From the NCBI RefSeq assembly GCF_015140455.1, contig NZ_AP024094.1, forward strand, positions 1,302,001 to 1,366,000: 64,000 nucleotides of DNA, read 5' to 3'. The stretch's first letter is position 1, and each line of letters opens with the position of its first letter. The notes beneath the pieces were generated by a model. That model was given only the letters and a program-made list of their open reading frames with translations, did not search any database and was not told the DNA's origin. Position numbers and translations under genes: made by a program. The stretch is from Jeongeupia sp. HS-3. Its GTDB lineage: Bacteria > Pseudomonadota > Gammaproteobacteria > Burkholderiales > Chitinibacteraceae. Below, one piece after another: positions 1 through 7,724 of the stretch.

Positions 1-1028
1 GTGAAGAAGATGCACTCAATCAGGCGCTCGACGCCGCCAGTGACGATGAACAAGGCGAAACCTATAACGTCCTCGCCGATGCGATCGAAGCCGCTTGCGA
101 AGCGCAGCAAATCGAACGCGATGGCGTCGCCTGGGATGTATTGTTGTTCGCCGCACCGGCACTTGCATGGTCACGCTGGCAGATTGGCGCCGGCCATCTG
201 GCCGATGCGCAGCTTCAGGATCTGCGCGTTCAGCTCGGCGCGCATGTATTCTCGCGCAGCGCCAAAATCGCCCTGACCGATTACCTGTTCAGCCCGGATC
301 AGCTACCACGCGGCTATGTGCCCACAGCCGAACTGGCACTCGCACTCGGTGAGGCTGCATTCAACCGTGAAGTGCTGCGACTGGATACCACCCAGCTACC
401 CGAAACCAAGCAATTCCTTTCCGATACCCGTTACCTGATCGGTGCCGTCGTGGTACCCGCCGGGGCGGCGATCTTCCGCTGGCAAGAGGACGACGGCAAC
501 CGTGCGGAAGCACTGAAGCAATGGCAGCAACAAGGCGGTGCCGCACTGAAACCGGTGCTGGCCGGCGCCGCATTCGAATTGCTGCTACCCGGGGCGTACC
601 ACATGGCCTGGCGCAACGCCGATCATGCCTCGCGGGCCTATTCGCTGCGCGCCACCCTTGCCTACCTGGTGCTCACCCTCAACCTGGAGCCAAAATACTT
701 TCAGGCCAGCATCGGCCCGTTCAGCGGCCGGCAGCTGGAAGAATATCGCATCGGATTCAGTAAGCTGGGCGAAGACCAGATCCTGCACGGCATCATCTGG
801 CCCCTGCTCGACGGCGAAGACGAAACCACCGACTGCGTCGGCGAAATCGAAAAGCTGCTCGTGGAACTGGGTATTGGCGATGTCCGAGTACACGAGCACA
901 ACTTCCCGCTCGACTACTGCGACGATTGCGGCACACCGCTCTATCCGAATGCCGACGGTGAACTGCTGCATCCCGAAGTCCCCGAGGAGGTCGAGCAAGA
1001 TGGCGGCGCACCACAGCAGCTACATTAA
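1..1028 (+). CDS. DUF2863 family protein, 5'-truncated by the window edge
   Basis: The frame is open from the first bases, so the N-terminus lies outside the window; about 341 residues are visible. The conserved stretch DVLLFAAPALAWSRWQIGAG and the acidic N-terminal part match my memory of the betaproteobacterial DUF2863 family, whose function is unknown. Near the C-terminus there is a C-x2-C pair (DYCDDCG) that could bind metal, followed by an acidic tail. No signal peptide or membrane segment is visible in the part present. The next gene, a small lipoprotein, starts inside the last 29 bases in another frame, so the two are probably co-translated. The family assignment comes from recalled motif similarity, not a database search. 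Confidence 0.7.
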   Translation, partial: EEDALNQALDAASDDEQGETYNVLADAIEAACEAQQIERDGVAWDVLLFAAPALAWSRWQIGAGHLADAQLQDLRVQLGAHVFSRSAKIALTDYLFSPDQLPRGYVPTAELALALGEAAFNREVLRLDTTQLPETKQFLSDTRYLIGAVVVPAGAAIFRWQEDDGNRAEALKQWQQQGGAALKPVLAGAAFELLLPGAYHMAWRNADHASRAYSLRATLAYLVLTLNLEPKYFQASIGPFSGRQLEEYRIGFSKLGEDQILHGIIWPLLDGEDETTDCVGEIEKLLVELGIGDVRVHEHNFPLDYCDDCGTPLYPNADGELLHPEVPEEVEQDGGAPQQLH

Positions 1029-1158
1029 AAACCGCTGGCGGCATTACGCTGCGGTGCTGGTTTTGCTGGCGCTGAGCGCTTGTGCCAACGTCAACGGTAA
1101 CGGACCGGAAACCACCGTTTCCGGCAACATCGACGTCGGTATAGGCATTCAGCGCTAG
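1000..1158 (+). CDS. small lipoprotein, 52 aa, hypothetical
   Basis: ATG at 1000 follows a strong Shine-Dalgarno GAGGAGG (984-990) that lies within the end of the DUF2863 gene. The product has a basic N-terminus (KNRWRHY), a hydrophobic stretch VLVLLALSAC ending in a lipobox-like LSAC, and a short mature part rich in Asn, Gly, Thr and Val that ends IGIQR. It should be a lipid-anchored peptide of about 27 residues after processing. A strong hairpin terminator follows the stop. The overlap with the upstream gene suggests translational coupling. I do not recognise a family. Frame, ribosome site, lipobox and terminator together make it a credible gene that is easily missed. Confidence 0.65.
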   Translation: MAAHHSSYIKNRWRHYAAVLVLLALSACANVNGNGPETTVSGNIDVGIGIQR

Positions 1159-1176
1159 CCCGCTTCCTGCCAGAAC

Positions 1177-1205
1177 AAACGGCGCATCCTCAGATGCGCC
1201 GTTTT
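1177..1205 (+). terminator. rho-independent terminator
   Basis: The 12-base arm AAACGGCGCATC and its complement GATGCGCCGTTT flank a CTCA loop and run into TTTTGT. The hairpin sits 18 bases after the stop of the small lipoprotein gene and should end that two-gene transcript. Confidence 0.85.
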
Positions 1206-1264
1206 GTCGTTTTCTGGCGACTCACCGTTGCCAGTCATTCGCCGAGCCCGATTCCAGCATGGAT

Positions 1265-1711
1265 CTAGGCATTCGCCTTGAGCATCTGCGTATGCGATGG
1301 CGAGAGGTAAGCCAGCACGGTTCTCACCCGCTGCGGCCCCAGAATCAGCGACACCATTTGTGCCGTAATCGAGCGCTGATCCTGCGGATCACACGCGACA
1401 CTGGCGGCCTTCACCCAGCATTCACACCCGCTAACCAGACCATCCGGGGCAATCGTCACGGTATTTGCCCCCAGCTTGCACCACCCGGCACTACCCGCAA
1501 CCTGGATATGGTCAACATCCATCAGGTTCGACGTCGTTATCCCCGCAGCAATGCGATAAAAATCATGTTCACCATCCCAAGCATTCACCACTGCAGCACT
1601 CTGGTTGATGACTTTTCCATTGAACGGCCATGCGGTATACATCGCGCTTGCATGACCGGCAAAAAGAAGAAAAAACAGGGCAAACAGCGGAGAGAGGATG
1701 GCTTTTTTCAT
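1265..1711 (-). CDS. secreted hypothetical protein, 148 aa
   Basis: I chose the ATG at 1711 because it gives a classical signal peptide (MKKAILSPLFALFFLLFAGHASA, 23 residues written as MKKAILSPLF then ALFFLLFAGHASA) followed directly by the mature sequence. A TTG 27 bases upstream would bury the basic N-terminus. The mature part carries four cysteines (GWCKL, GCECW, VACDP) that could form two disulfides in the periplasm. No family is recognised. It lies downstream of spoVR on the same strand, but a hairpin at 1815-1856 probably separates them. No clear ribosome-binding site precedes the start, which lowers confidence in the exact N-terminus but not in the frame. Confidence 0.6.
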   Translation of the reverse strand: MKKAILSPLFALFFLLFAGHASAMYTAWPFNGKVINQSAAVVNAWDGEHDFYRIAAGITTSNLMDVDHIQVAGSAGWCKLGANTVTIAPDGLVSGCECWVKAASVACDPQDQRSITAQMVSLILGPQRVRTVLAYLSPSHTQMLKANA

Positions 1712-1814
1712 GGATGGCAGACAAATGGGCAGAGACAATAAGCCAAGCTTCTAAGCAAATCTCGTTCCACCATAAAAATACGCAGTTACTTCAGCAAGTT
1801 ACATCTAATTACAC

Positions 1815-1856
1815 ACACAAAAACACCGCCAACACCACCGTCGGCAGTGTTTGTGT
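1815..1856 (-). terminator. probable terminator after spoVR
   Basis: Arms ACACAAA...ACACCGCC (1815-1830) and GGCAGTGTTTGTGT (1843-1856) form an imperfect hairpin. Read on the minus strand, it is followed by TTTTTGTGTGTG. It lies about 110 bases after the spoVR stop. The remaining bases between 1712 and 1964 show nothing else that I can support. Confidence 0.45.
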
Positions 1857-1964
1857 CGCCATCAAGCGACAGCATTACGGCGATCACCGCCCGGACATCT
1901 ATAGAGCCGTCGCCAATCAGCGACGAGCCATCCGCGTGGCAGCCAGCCAGCGTCCGCAGCACGC

Positions 1965-3506
1965 TCACTGCCCGTGCCGCTTTTCCACCTTGCACTCATA
2001 GCTCAATACCGTTTTTCCGGCATCATCTACGCTATCGAGCTTCACCGAGAACCCCCATAAACGCGCAATGTGTTTCAGCACCTCATGCACGCTATTGGCA
2101 AGCGGGCGTCGTTGAAACTGGTAGTGCCGCAACGTTAGCGCACGGTCACCGCGGGTATTTACATCGTAAATCTGAATGTCGGGCTCCCGGCTCGACAGAT
2201 TGTACTGATCGGCCAGCGCCTGCCGAATATAGCGATAACCTTCATCGTCATGAATGGCCGACACCCTGAGCTTCGGCTGATAATCGTCATCCATGATAGA
2301 GAAAAGCCGGAAATCGCGAATCAGCTTGGGCGAGAGGTACTGGGCAATGAAACTCTCATCCTTGAAGTTGCGCATGGCAAAATCGAGTGAGCTGCGCCAA
2401 TCGCTGCCTGCAAGGTCAGGAAACCAGCGCACGTCTTCCTCGGTCGGTTCGGTGCAGATCCGTTGGATATCCCGATACATCGCAAAACCAAGGGCGTACG
2501 GATTGATGCCATTGAAATGTGGGCTATCAACACCCGGCTGCAATACGACGTTGGTATGGCTATGCAAAAATTCCAGCATCGCCGCTTCGGTAATCAAGCC
2601 ATCGTCGTAAAGCCGATTCATCAGCGTGTAATGCCAGAACGTCGCCCAGCCTTCATTCATGACTTGGGTTTGGCGCTGTGGATAAAAATACTGGGCGATT
2701 TTACGAATAATGCGGACGATCTCGCGCTGCCAGGGCTCAAGCAGTGGCGCGAACTTCTCGATGAAATACAGAATGTTTTCTTGCGGCTCTTCAGGAAAGC
2801 GGCGCGGCGCGTCAACCCGTTCAACGCCCGCTCGCTGCGGCATGGTTCGCCACAGATCATTAACCTGGCTTTGTTGATAGTTTTCCCGCTCCGATTGCCT
2901 CGCCAACTCCTTCTCAAGCGATAGCTTCTGCGGTCGCTTGTAGCGATCGACACCATAATTCATCAACGCATGGCAAGAGTCGAGCAGTTCTTCAACCTGC
3001 TCCTCTCCATATTTTTCCTCGCACTGAGAAATGAATTTTTTGGCAAACACCAGATAATCGATAATTGCGGCTGCATCGGTCCAGGTTCGGAACAGATAAT
3101 TGCCTTTGAAGAATGAATTATGCCCAAAACTGGCGTGGGCGATGACGAGTGCCTGCATCGTCATCGTATTCTCTTCCATCAAGTATGCAATGCAGGGATT
3201 TGAATTAATAACAATCTCATAAGCCAAACCCATTGCACCACGCTGATAATGCTTTTGCGTTGACAGGAAATGTTTTCCAAAGCTCCAATGGTTGTACATC
3301 ACCGGCATGCCGACAGAAGCATAGGCATCCATCATTTGTTCAGCCGAAATAATCTCAAGCTGATTCGGATAGGTATCCAGACCAAATTCGGCGGCAATAC
3401 GCGCAATTTCGTCGTAATACTGATTAATCAGATCGAAAGTCCACTCCGACCCGGTAGAAATCGGCACCCTTCTGGTTTTGCGACGTGTTTTGGTTGCGGT
3501 GCTCAT
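1965..3506 (-). CDS. spoVR: SpoVR family protein (YcgB)
   Basis: This 513-residue protein has the hallmark SpoVR blocks: TYPNQLEIISAEQMMDAYAS, MPVMYNHWSFGK and the AYEIVINSNPCIAYLMEENT region, the histidine-rich GHNSFFKGN segment, and the conserved NEGWATFWHYTLMNRLYDDG block. SpoVR was first described for Bacillus spore cortex formation, but it is widespread in non-sporulating proteobacteria as YcgB, in the stress and stationary-phase operon with YeaG and YeaH. Its biochemical role is not settled. It is the third gene of that operon here. Its start abuts the stop of the yeaH-like gene (3507), which indicates tight coupling. Length is typical of the family. Confidence 0.93.
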   Translation of the reverse strand: MSTATKTRRKTRRVPISTGSEWTFDLINQYYDEIARIAAEFGLDTYPNQLEIISAEQMMDAYASVGMPVMYNHWSFGKHFLSTQKHYQRGAMGLAYEIVINSNPCIAYLMEENTMTMQALVIAHASFGHNSFFKGNYLFRTWTDAAAIIDYLVFAKKFISQCEEKYGEEQVEELLDSCHALMNYGVDRYKRPQKLSLEKELARQSERENYQQSQVNDLWRTMPQRAGVERVDAPRRFPEEPQENILYFIEKFAPLLEPWQREIVRIIRKIAQYFYPQRQTQVMNEGWATFWHYTLMNRLYDDGLITEAAMLEFLHSHTNVVLQPGVDSPHFNGINPYALGFAMYRDIQRICTEPTEEDVRWFPDLAGSDWRSSLDFAMRNFKDESFIAQYLSPKLIRDFRLFSIMDDDYQPKLRVSAIHDDEGYRYIRQALADQYNLSSREPDIQIYDVNTRGDRALTLRHYQFQRRPLANSVHEVLKHIARLWGFSVKLDSVDDAGKTVLSYECKVEKRHGQ

Positions 3507-4784
3507 TCAGCCTCCCGCATGCGTAGATGTTTTCTTGAAAAGATCATGGAAAACCGGCCAGATTTCCGCAGCCGTCTTGATCCGTCTCATTGCGAATTGC
3601 TTGTGATGTTGGGCAACCATTTCATACTCGAACCACAAATTCTGTGGTTCGCCCTCGGTGATTTCCACATAAGCATAATACTGAACCAGGGGCAACAATT
3701 CATCACTCAAAATCGCCCGGCACTGTGGCGAATCAGAATCCCAATTATCGCCGTCCGAAGCTTGCGCCACATAGACATTCCAGTCAGCTGATGTGTAGCG
3801 CTGCTCGATGATTTTTTTCACCATTTTCAATGCCGATGACACCACGGTGCCTCCCGTATCACGGGCATGAAAAAACTCATCTTCATTGACTTCGAAAGCT
3901 TGCGTATGGTGGCGAATAAACACGACTTCGATTCGTTCATAAACTCGGAGAAGGAACAAGTACAAGAGAATGAAAAATCGTTTGGCCACATCCTTTTTGT
4001 ACTCGTCCATTGAACCAGATACATCCATCACACAAAACATGACGGCTTGAGTGGTTGGGCTCGGAACACGCACACGATTGGTATAACGCAAATCAAACGG
4101 ATCGATAAAGGGAATCTTCATCAGCCTGTTTTTCAGCAACCGTATCTCTGCCTGCAGCGTGTGCACTTCCAGCGAATGCTCATCCTGGCTTTCAAGCATT
4201 TCATCCAGCTGCTCCTGTGCCGCGTTGAGCTCATCAAGTGGCGTCGCCGACAGCGCAATCCGCCGCCCCAATGCCGACCGCAGGCTGCGCAGCACGTGAA
4301 TATTCGTCGGCGTGCCATCACTGGTGAAGCCGGCACGAACCGGCTTCATGATGATCGTCTGCTGAAGCTGGGTTTTGATTAGGTTGGGTAATTCAAGATC
4401 ATCAAAGAAAAAATTAAGAAACTCTTCTTTGGTCAACTCGAACACGAAATCGTCTTCGCCATCACCGCCCTGCCCCGCCCCACCTCGCCCATTACCAGCG
4501 CCACCTCCTTCAGGACGATCGAGCTCATCTCCTTTGATGTACTCCTGATTGCCCGGAAATACACGCTCCCATACGCCGCCGTGAGCATGGCCTAGCGTCG
4601 GTTCACCGGTATCACGCACCGGGATCGAGACTTTCTCGCCGTGCTCGATATCGGTAATCGAACGGTCTTTGACGGCCTTGGCAACGGCCCCCTTGATCTG
4701 TGACTTGAAACGCCGCAAGAACCTGTCCCGGTTTACCGCGGATTTATTCTTGCCATTCAAGCGTCGATCGATCAGTTGAAACAT
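3507..4784 (-). CDS. yeaH: YeaH/YhbH family protein (DUF444), VWA-like
   Basis: The 425-residue product belongs to the DUF444 family. It starts MFQLIDRRLNGKNKSAVNRDRF, as expected. It has a Gly-rich linker at about residues 92-110, and a C-terminal von Willebrand A-like domain with the metal-site motif D254-x-S256-x-S258 (MDVSGSM). In Escherichia coli, YeaH is encoded next to the kinase YeaG and has been linked to nutrient-stress adaptation; the mechanism is not known. The gene lies between prkA and spoVR on the same strand. A 130-base gap containing an inverted repeat separates it from prkA, whereas it directly abuts spoVR. Length and motifs are complete. Confidence 0.93.
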   Translation of the reverse strand: MFQLIDRRLNGKNKSAVNRDRFLRRFKSQIKGAVAKAVKDRSITDIEHGEKVSIPVRDTGEPTLGHAHGGVWERVFPGNQEYIKGDELDRPEGGGAGNGRGGAGQGGDGEDDFVFELTKEEFLNFFFDDLELPNLIKTQLQQTIIMKPVRAGFTSDGTPTNIHVLRSLRSALGRRIALSATPLDELNAAQEQLDEMLESQDEHSLEVHTLQAEIRLLKNRLMKIPFIDPFDLRYTNRVRVPSPTTQAVMFCVMDVSGSMDEYKKDVAKRFFILLYLFLLRVYERIEVVFIRHHTQAFEVNEDEFFHARDTGGTVVSSALKMVKKIIEQRYTSADWNVYVAQASDGDNWDSDSPQCRAILSDELLPLVQYYAYVEITEGEPQNLWFEYEMVAQHHKQFAMRRIKTAAEIWPVFHDLFKKTSTHAGG

Positions 4785-4792
4785 GGCAATCC

Positions 4793-4913
4793 CCAGTGAG
4801 GCGCGAGGGTGAGGCGAAGGTGTCTGGCGGGTTTCTGGCTTGCCTTATGCGACAAGCACTTTCCGGCTTTCCCGGATATTGGTGCCCAACACCCCACGTC
4901 CTACCCTCACTGG
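4793..4913. repeat. inverted repeat spanning the prkA-yeaH gap
   Basis: CCAGTGAGG at 4793-4801 is the exact reverse complement of CCTCACTGG at 4905-4913. The arms therefore bracket the whole gap between the prkA stop codon (ending at 4915) and the yeaH start. Smaller hairpins (GGTGcccaaCACC, CCGGctttCCCGG) lie inside. In the operon mRNA this could form a structured intercistronic element. There is no T-tract typical of a terminator. Confidence 0.5.
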
Positions 4914-4914
4914 T

Positions 4915-6837
4915 TCACGATGACTTTCTGACTCGCAGATACCACTCGCACAGTAAACGTACCTGTTTGGGGGTGTAGCCCTTGGTCACCATCCGGTTGA
5001 CGAAGTCCTCGTGCTTGCGATGCTCTTCCGCACTGGCCTTGGCGTTGAACGAAATCACCGGCAACAGCTCCTCGGTATTCGAGAACATCTTTTTCTCGAT
5101 CACGGTGCGTAGCTTTTCATAACTCGTCCAAGCAGGATTTTTTCCCGCGTTACTGGCACGTGCCCGCAGAACAAAGTTCACGATTTCATTACGGAAATCC
5201 TTCGGATTAGAAATACCGGCTGGCTTCTCGATCTTCTCCAGCTCGTTATTAAGCGAATTTCGATCAAACGATTCACCCGTATCCGGATCTCGATACTCCT
5301 GATCCTGAATCCAGTAATCGGCAAAAGTTACATAGCGATCAAAAATATTCTGGCCATACTCGGAATAACTTTCCAGATAGGCCGTCTGGATTTCTTTGCC
5401 GATAAATTCAACATATTTCGGTGCCAAAAACTCCTTGATATAGGAAATGTACTTTTGCTCGGTTTCCGGCGCAAACTGTTCGCGCTCGATTTGCTGCTCC
5501 AGCACATACAACAAGTGCACAGGGTTCGCAGCGACTTCCTGATGATCAAAGTTGAATACCTTGGAGAGAATCTTGAAGGCAAACCGGGTGGAAAGCCCAT
5601 TCATCCCTTCATCAACACCGGCAAAATCCCGATATTCCTGTATTGATTTGGCCTTGGGGTCTATATCCTTGAGATTCTCGCCATCGTAAACCAGCATTTT
5701 CGAAAATGAATTGGAGTTCTCCGGCTCTTTCAATCGCGACAATACCGAAAACTGCGACATCATTTTCAGCGTCCCGGGAGCGCAGGGTGCGTGTGCCAGC
5801 GACGAATTGCGTAGCAGCTTCTCGTAAATTTGCGTTTCTTCGGTCACCCGTAGGCAATACGGCACCTTGACGATATAGATCCGGTCAAGAAAAGCCTCAT
5901 TATTGCGGTTGTTTTTGAACTGCTTCCACTCAGACTCATTCGAGTGCGCAAGAATGATGCCTTCAAACGGAATCGCCCCAAAGCCTTCCGTGCCTTTGAA
6001 ATTACCCTCCTGCGTCGCAGTCAGCAAAGGGTGTAGCACCTTGATCGGCGCCTTGAACATTTCAACGAATTCCAACAAGCCCTGATTCGCCAGGCACAGC
6101 CCACCCGAATAGCTGTATGCATCCGGGTCATCCTGTGCGTATTTTTCCAGCTTGCGGATATCCACCTTGCCAACGAGCGAGGAAATATCCTGATTATTTT
6201 CATCACCCGGCTCGGTTTTGGCGATGGCGATTTGCTTTAGCACCGAAGGATAGCGCTTTACAACACGAAATTGATTGATATCCCCATTGAATTCTTGCAA
6301 ACGTTTTACCGCCCATGGACTGGGGATGGCCTTGATATAGCGGCGCGGGATACCATACTCTTCTTCCAGAATATGGCCGTCCTCATCACTATTGAAAAGG
6401 CCTAGCGGCGATTCATGCACCGGGCTGCCCTTGACGGTGTAAAACGGCACCTTCTCCATCAGTTCCTTGAGCTTTTCGGCAATCGAGCTTTTACCGCCCC
6501 CCACCGGGCCAAGCAAGTACAGAATTTGTTTCTTTTCCTCCAGGCCTTGCGCAGCATGGCGAAAATAGGCAACCACCTGTTCGATGATCTCTTCCATGCC
6601 ATAGAATTCACGGAATGCCGGATATAGCCGTATTACCTTGTTTTGAAAAATACGGGATAGCCGTGAGTCTAGTCGGGTATCGACCATTTCGGGCTCGCCA
6701 ATCGCCATCAACATCCGCTCTGAAGCGGTCGCGTAGGCTGATTTATCCTGTTTACATAGCTCTAGGTAGTCCCGCAGGCTGAGCTCTTCCTCGCGGGTGC
6801 GCTCGTAACGGGATGAGAAGTTGTCGAACACGTCCAT
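4915..6837 (-). CDS. prkA: PrkA family serine protein kinase (YeaG)
   Basis: This 640-residue protein has an N-terminal AAA-type ATPase module with Walker A at 110-117 (GPVGGGKS) and a C-terminal PrkA/kinase-like region. Conserved PrkA segments include VKGSPVHESPLGLF, the SYSGGLCLANQGLLEFVEMFKAP block and the EGFGAIPFEGIILAHSNESEW block (both conserved in YeaG). YeaG is known as a stress-induced kinase acting with YeaH in Enterobacteria, and PrkA as a sporulation-linked kinase in Bacillus. It is the first gene of prkA-yeaH-spoVR. The start is supported by GGAGGTGTG just before ATG. About 200 bases upstream (6838-7043) separate it from a same-strand membrane gene; I see no convincing promoter hexamers there. 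Confidence 0.95.
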   Translation of the reverse strand: MDVFDNFSSRYERTREEELSLRDYLELCKQDKSAYATASERMLMAIGEPEMVDTRLDSRLSRIFQNKVIRLYPAFREFYGMEEIIEQVVAYFRHAAQGLEEKKQILYLLGPVGGGKSSIAEKLKELMEKVPFYTVKGSPVHESPLGLFNSDEDGHILEEEYGIPRRYIKAIPSPWAVKRLQEFNGDINQFRVVKRYPSVLKQIAIAKTEPGDENNQDISSLVGKVDIRKLEKYAQDDPDAYSYSGGLCLANQGLLEFVEMFKAPIKVLHPLLTATQEGNFKGTEGFGAIPFEGIILAHSNESEWKQFKNNRNNEAFLDRIYIVKVPYCLRVTEETQIYEKLLRNSSLAHAPCAPGTLKMMSQFSVLSRLKEPENSNSFSKMLVYDGENLKDIDPKAKSIQEYRDFAGVDEGMNGLSTRFAFKILSKVFNFDHQEVAANPVHLLYVLEQQIEREQFAPETEQKYISYIKEFLAPKYVEFIGKEIQTAYLESYSEYGQNIFDRYVTFADYWIQDQEYRDPDTGESFDRNSLNNELEKIEKPAGISNPKDFRNEIVNFVLRARASNAGKNPAWTSYEKLRTVIEKKMFSNTEELLPVISFNAKASAEEHRKHEDFVNRMVTKGYTPKQVRLLCEWYLRVRKSS

Positions 6838-7043
6838 GACACACCTCCGCGGGTGAGTTTCGGAATAGCCCTGGGATGAGTACAGCTTGGCGGGGCGGGC
6901 TTGGTTCCGTTATAGACGCCGTCCTTCACTTCGCAGCGAAGAGCACCCTTTCCTGCTGCTGAAGAGACAAGAAAAACAACAATAAATTCCATACAAATCA
7001 GTTGCTTGTTGAATTTTCTTGGCACGATCCGCCAACGCAACAT

Positions 7044-7703
7044 TCAAGGCAGCAACGACGCAAGCTGCCAGATGCCCCAGGCAATGAAAGCACTGCCGAT
7101 CAGGTTACGCATCCATCGATGTCGAAACACTCGCAGCAACGATTGGGTCATCGAACCGATCAAGAGCAGATTGGGCAAGGTTCCCAAACCGAAAGCCAGC
7201 ATCGCCAGCATGCCCTTCAGCGGCGATGCGCTTGCCAGGGCAGAGATGCTCGCGGTGTACACCAGACCGCAAGGCAACCAGCCCCACAACAGCCCAACCC
7301 ACAGCGTTTGTGACCAATGCCGAATCGGTAGAGCCCGGCGCAGCAAGGGCTGGATATGCCGCCACACGGGCACGCCAAGGCGCTCCAGCCGGGTCAGCCA
7401 GTTGGCCCAGCCGGCCAGATAAACCCCCAGCGCAATCAGCAGCAGCTGCGCCAGGATGAACAGCACCGTTTTCATCGCCTGCAATTGCAACAACACGCTG
7501 AATGAGCCGATGCCGCCCAGCAAGGCGCCGATCAAGGCATAACCGGCGATCCGTCCAGCGTTGAAGCCAAGGTGATAGGGCCAGCGATTCCCAGGCGGCA
7601 ATTGCAGGCTGAATGCCGTCACGACCCCGCTGCACATGCCGAGGCAGTGACCGCCACCGAGCAGACCGGCAAGAAATAGCGCCAACAAGTTGTATTCGAC
7701 CAT
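7044..7703 (-). CDS. sulfite exporter TauE/SafE family membrane protein
   Basis: The 219-residue integral membrane protein opens with a transmembrane segment ending in the characteristic GGGHCLGMCSG motif. It has a second G-W-LPCGLVYTA repeat motif in its second half, the two-fold architecture of the small SafE/DsbD-like transporters. Members beside cbb3-oxidase or hemN/fnr genes have been proposed to move metal or reducing equivalents for cytochrome assembly; that role is inferred here from the neighbouring hemN and fnr. The two cysteines in GHCLGMC and the proline-cysteine pair are the likely functional residues. It lies 21 bases downstream of hemN and is probably co-transcribed with it. 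Confidence 0.8.
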   Translation of the reverse strand: MVEYNLLALFLAGLLGGGHCLGMCSGVVTAFSLQLPPGNRWPYHLGFNAGRIAGYALIGALLGGIGSFSVLLQLQAMKTVLFILAQLLLIALGVYLAGWANWLTRLERLGVPVWRHIQPLLRRALPIRHWSQTLWVGLLWGWLPCGLVYTASISALASASPLKGMLAMLAFGLGTLPNLLLIGSMTQSLLRVFRHRWMRNLIGSAFIAWGIWQLASLLP

Positions 7704-7724
7704 GTTGCCGCCCCGGCAGAAAAA

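Noticed and set aside
1786-1995. 69-codon minus-strand frame between spoVR and the secreted protein
   Set aside because: It starts at GTG inside the spoVR end without a ribosome site, contains the probable terminator hairpin and has no recognisable features.
6762-7043. Minus-strand frame upstream of prkA with a hydrophobic start
   Set aside because: It overlaps the start of prkA, lacks a ribosome site and has a non-conserved mixed composition. An untranslated leader is simpler.
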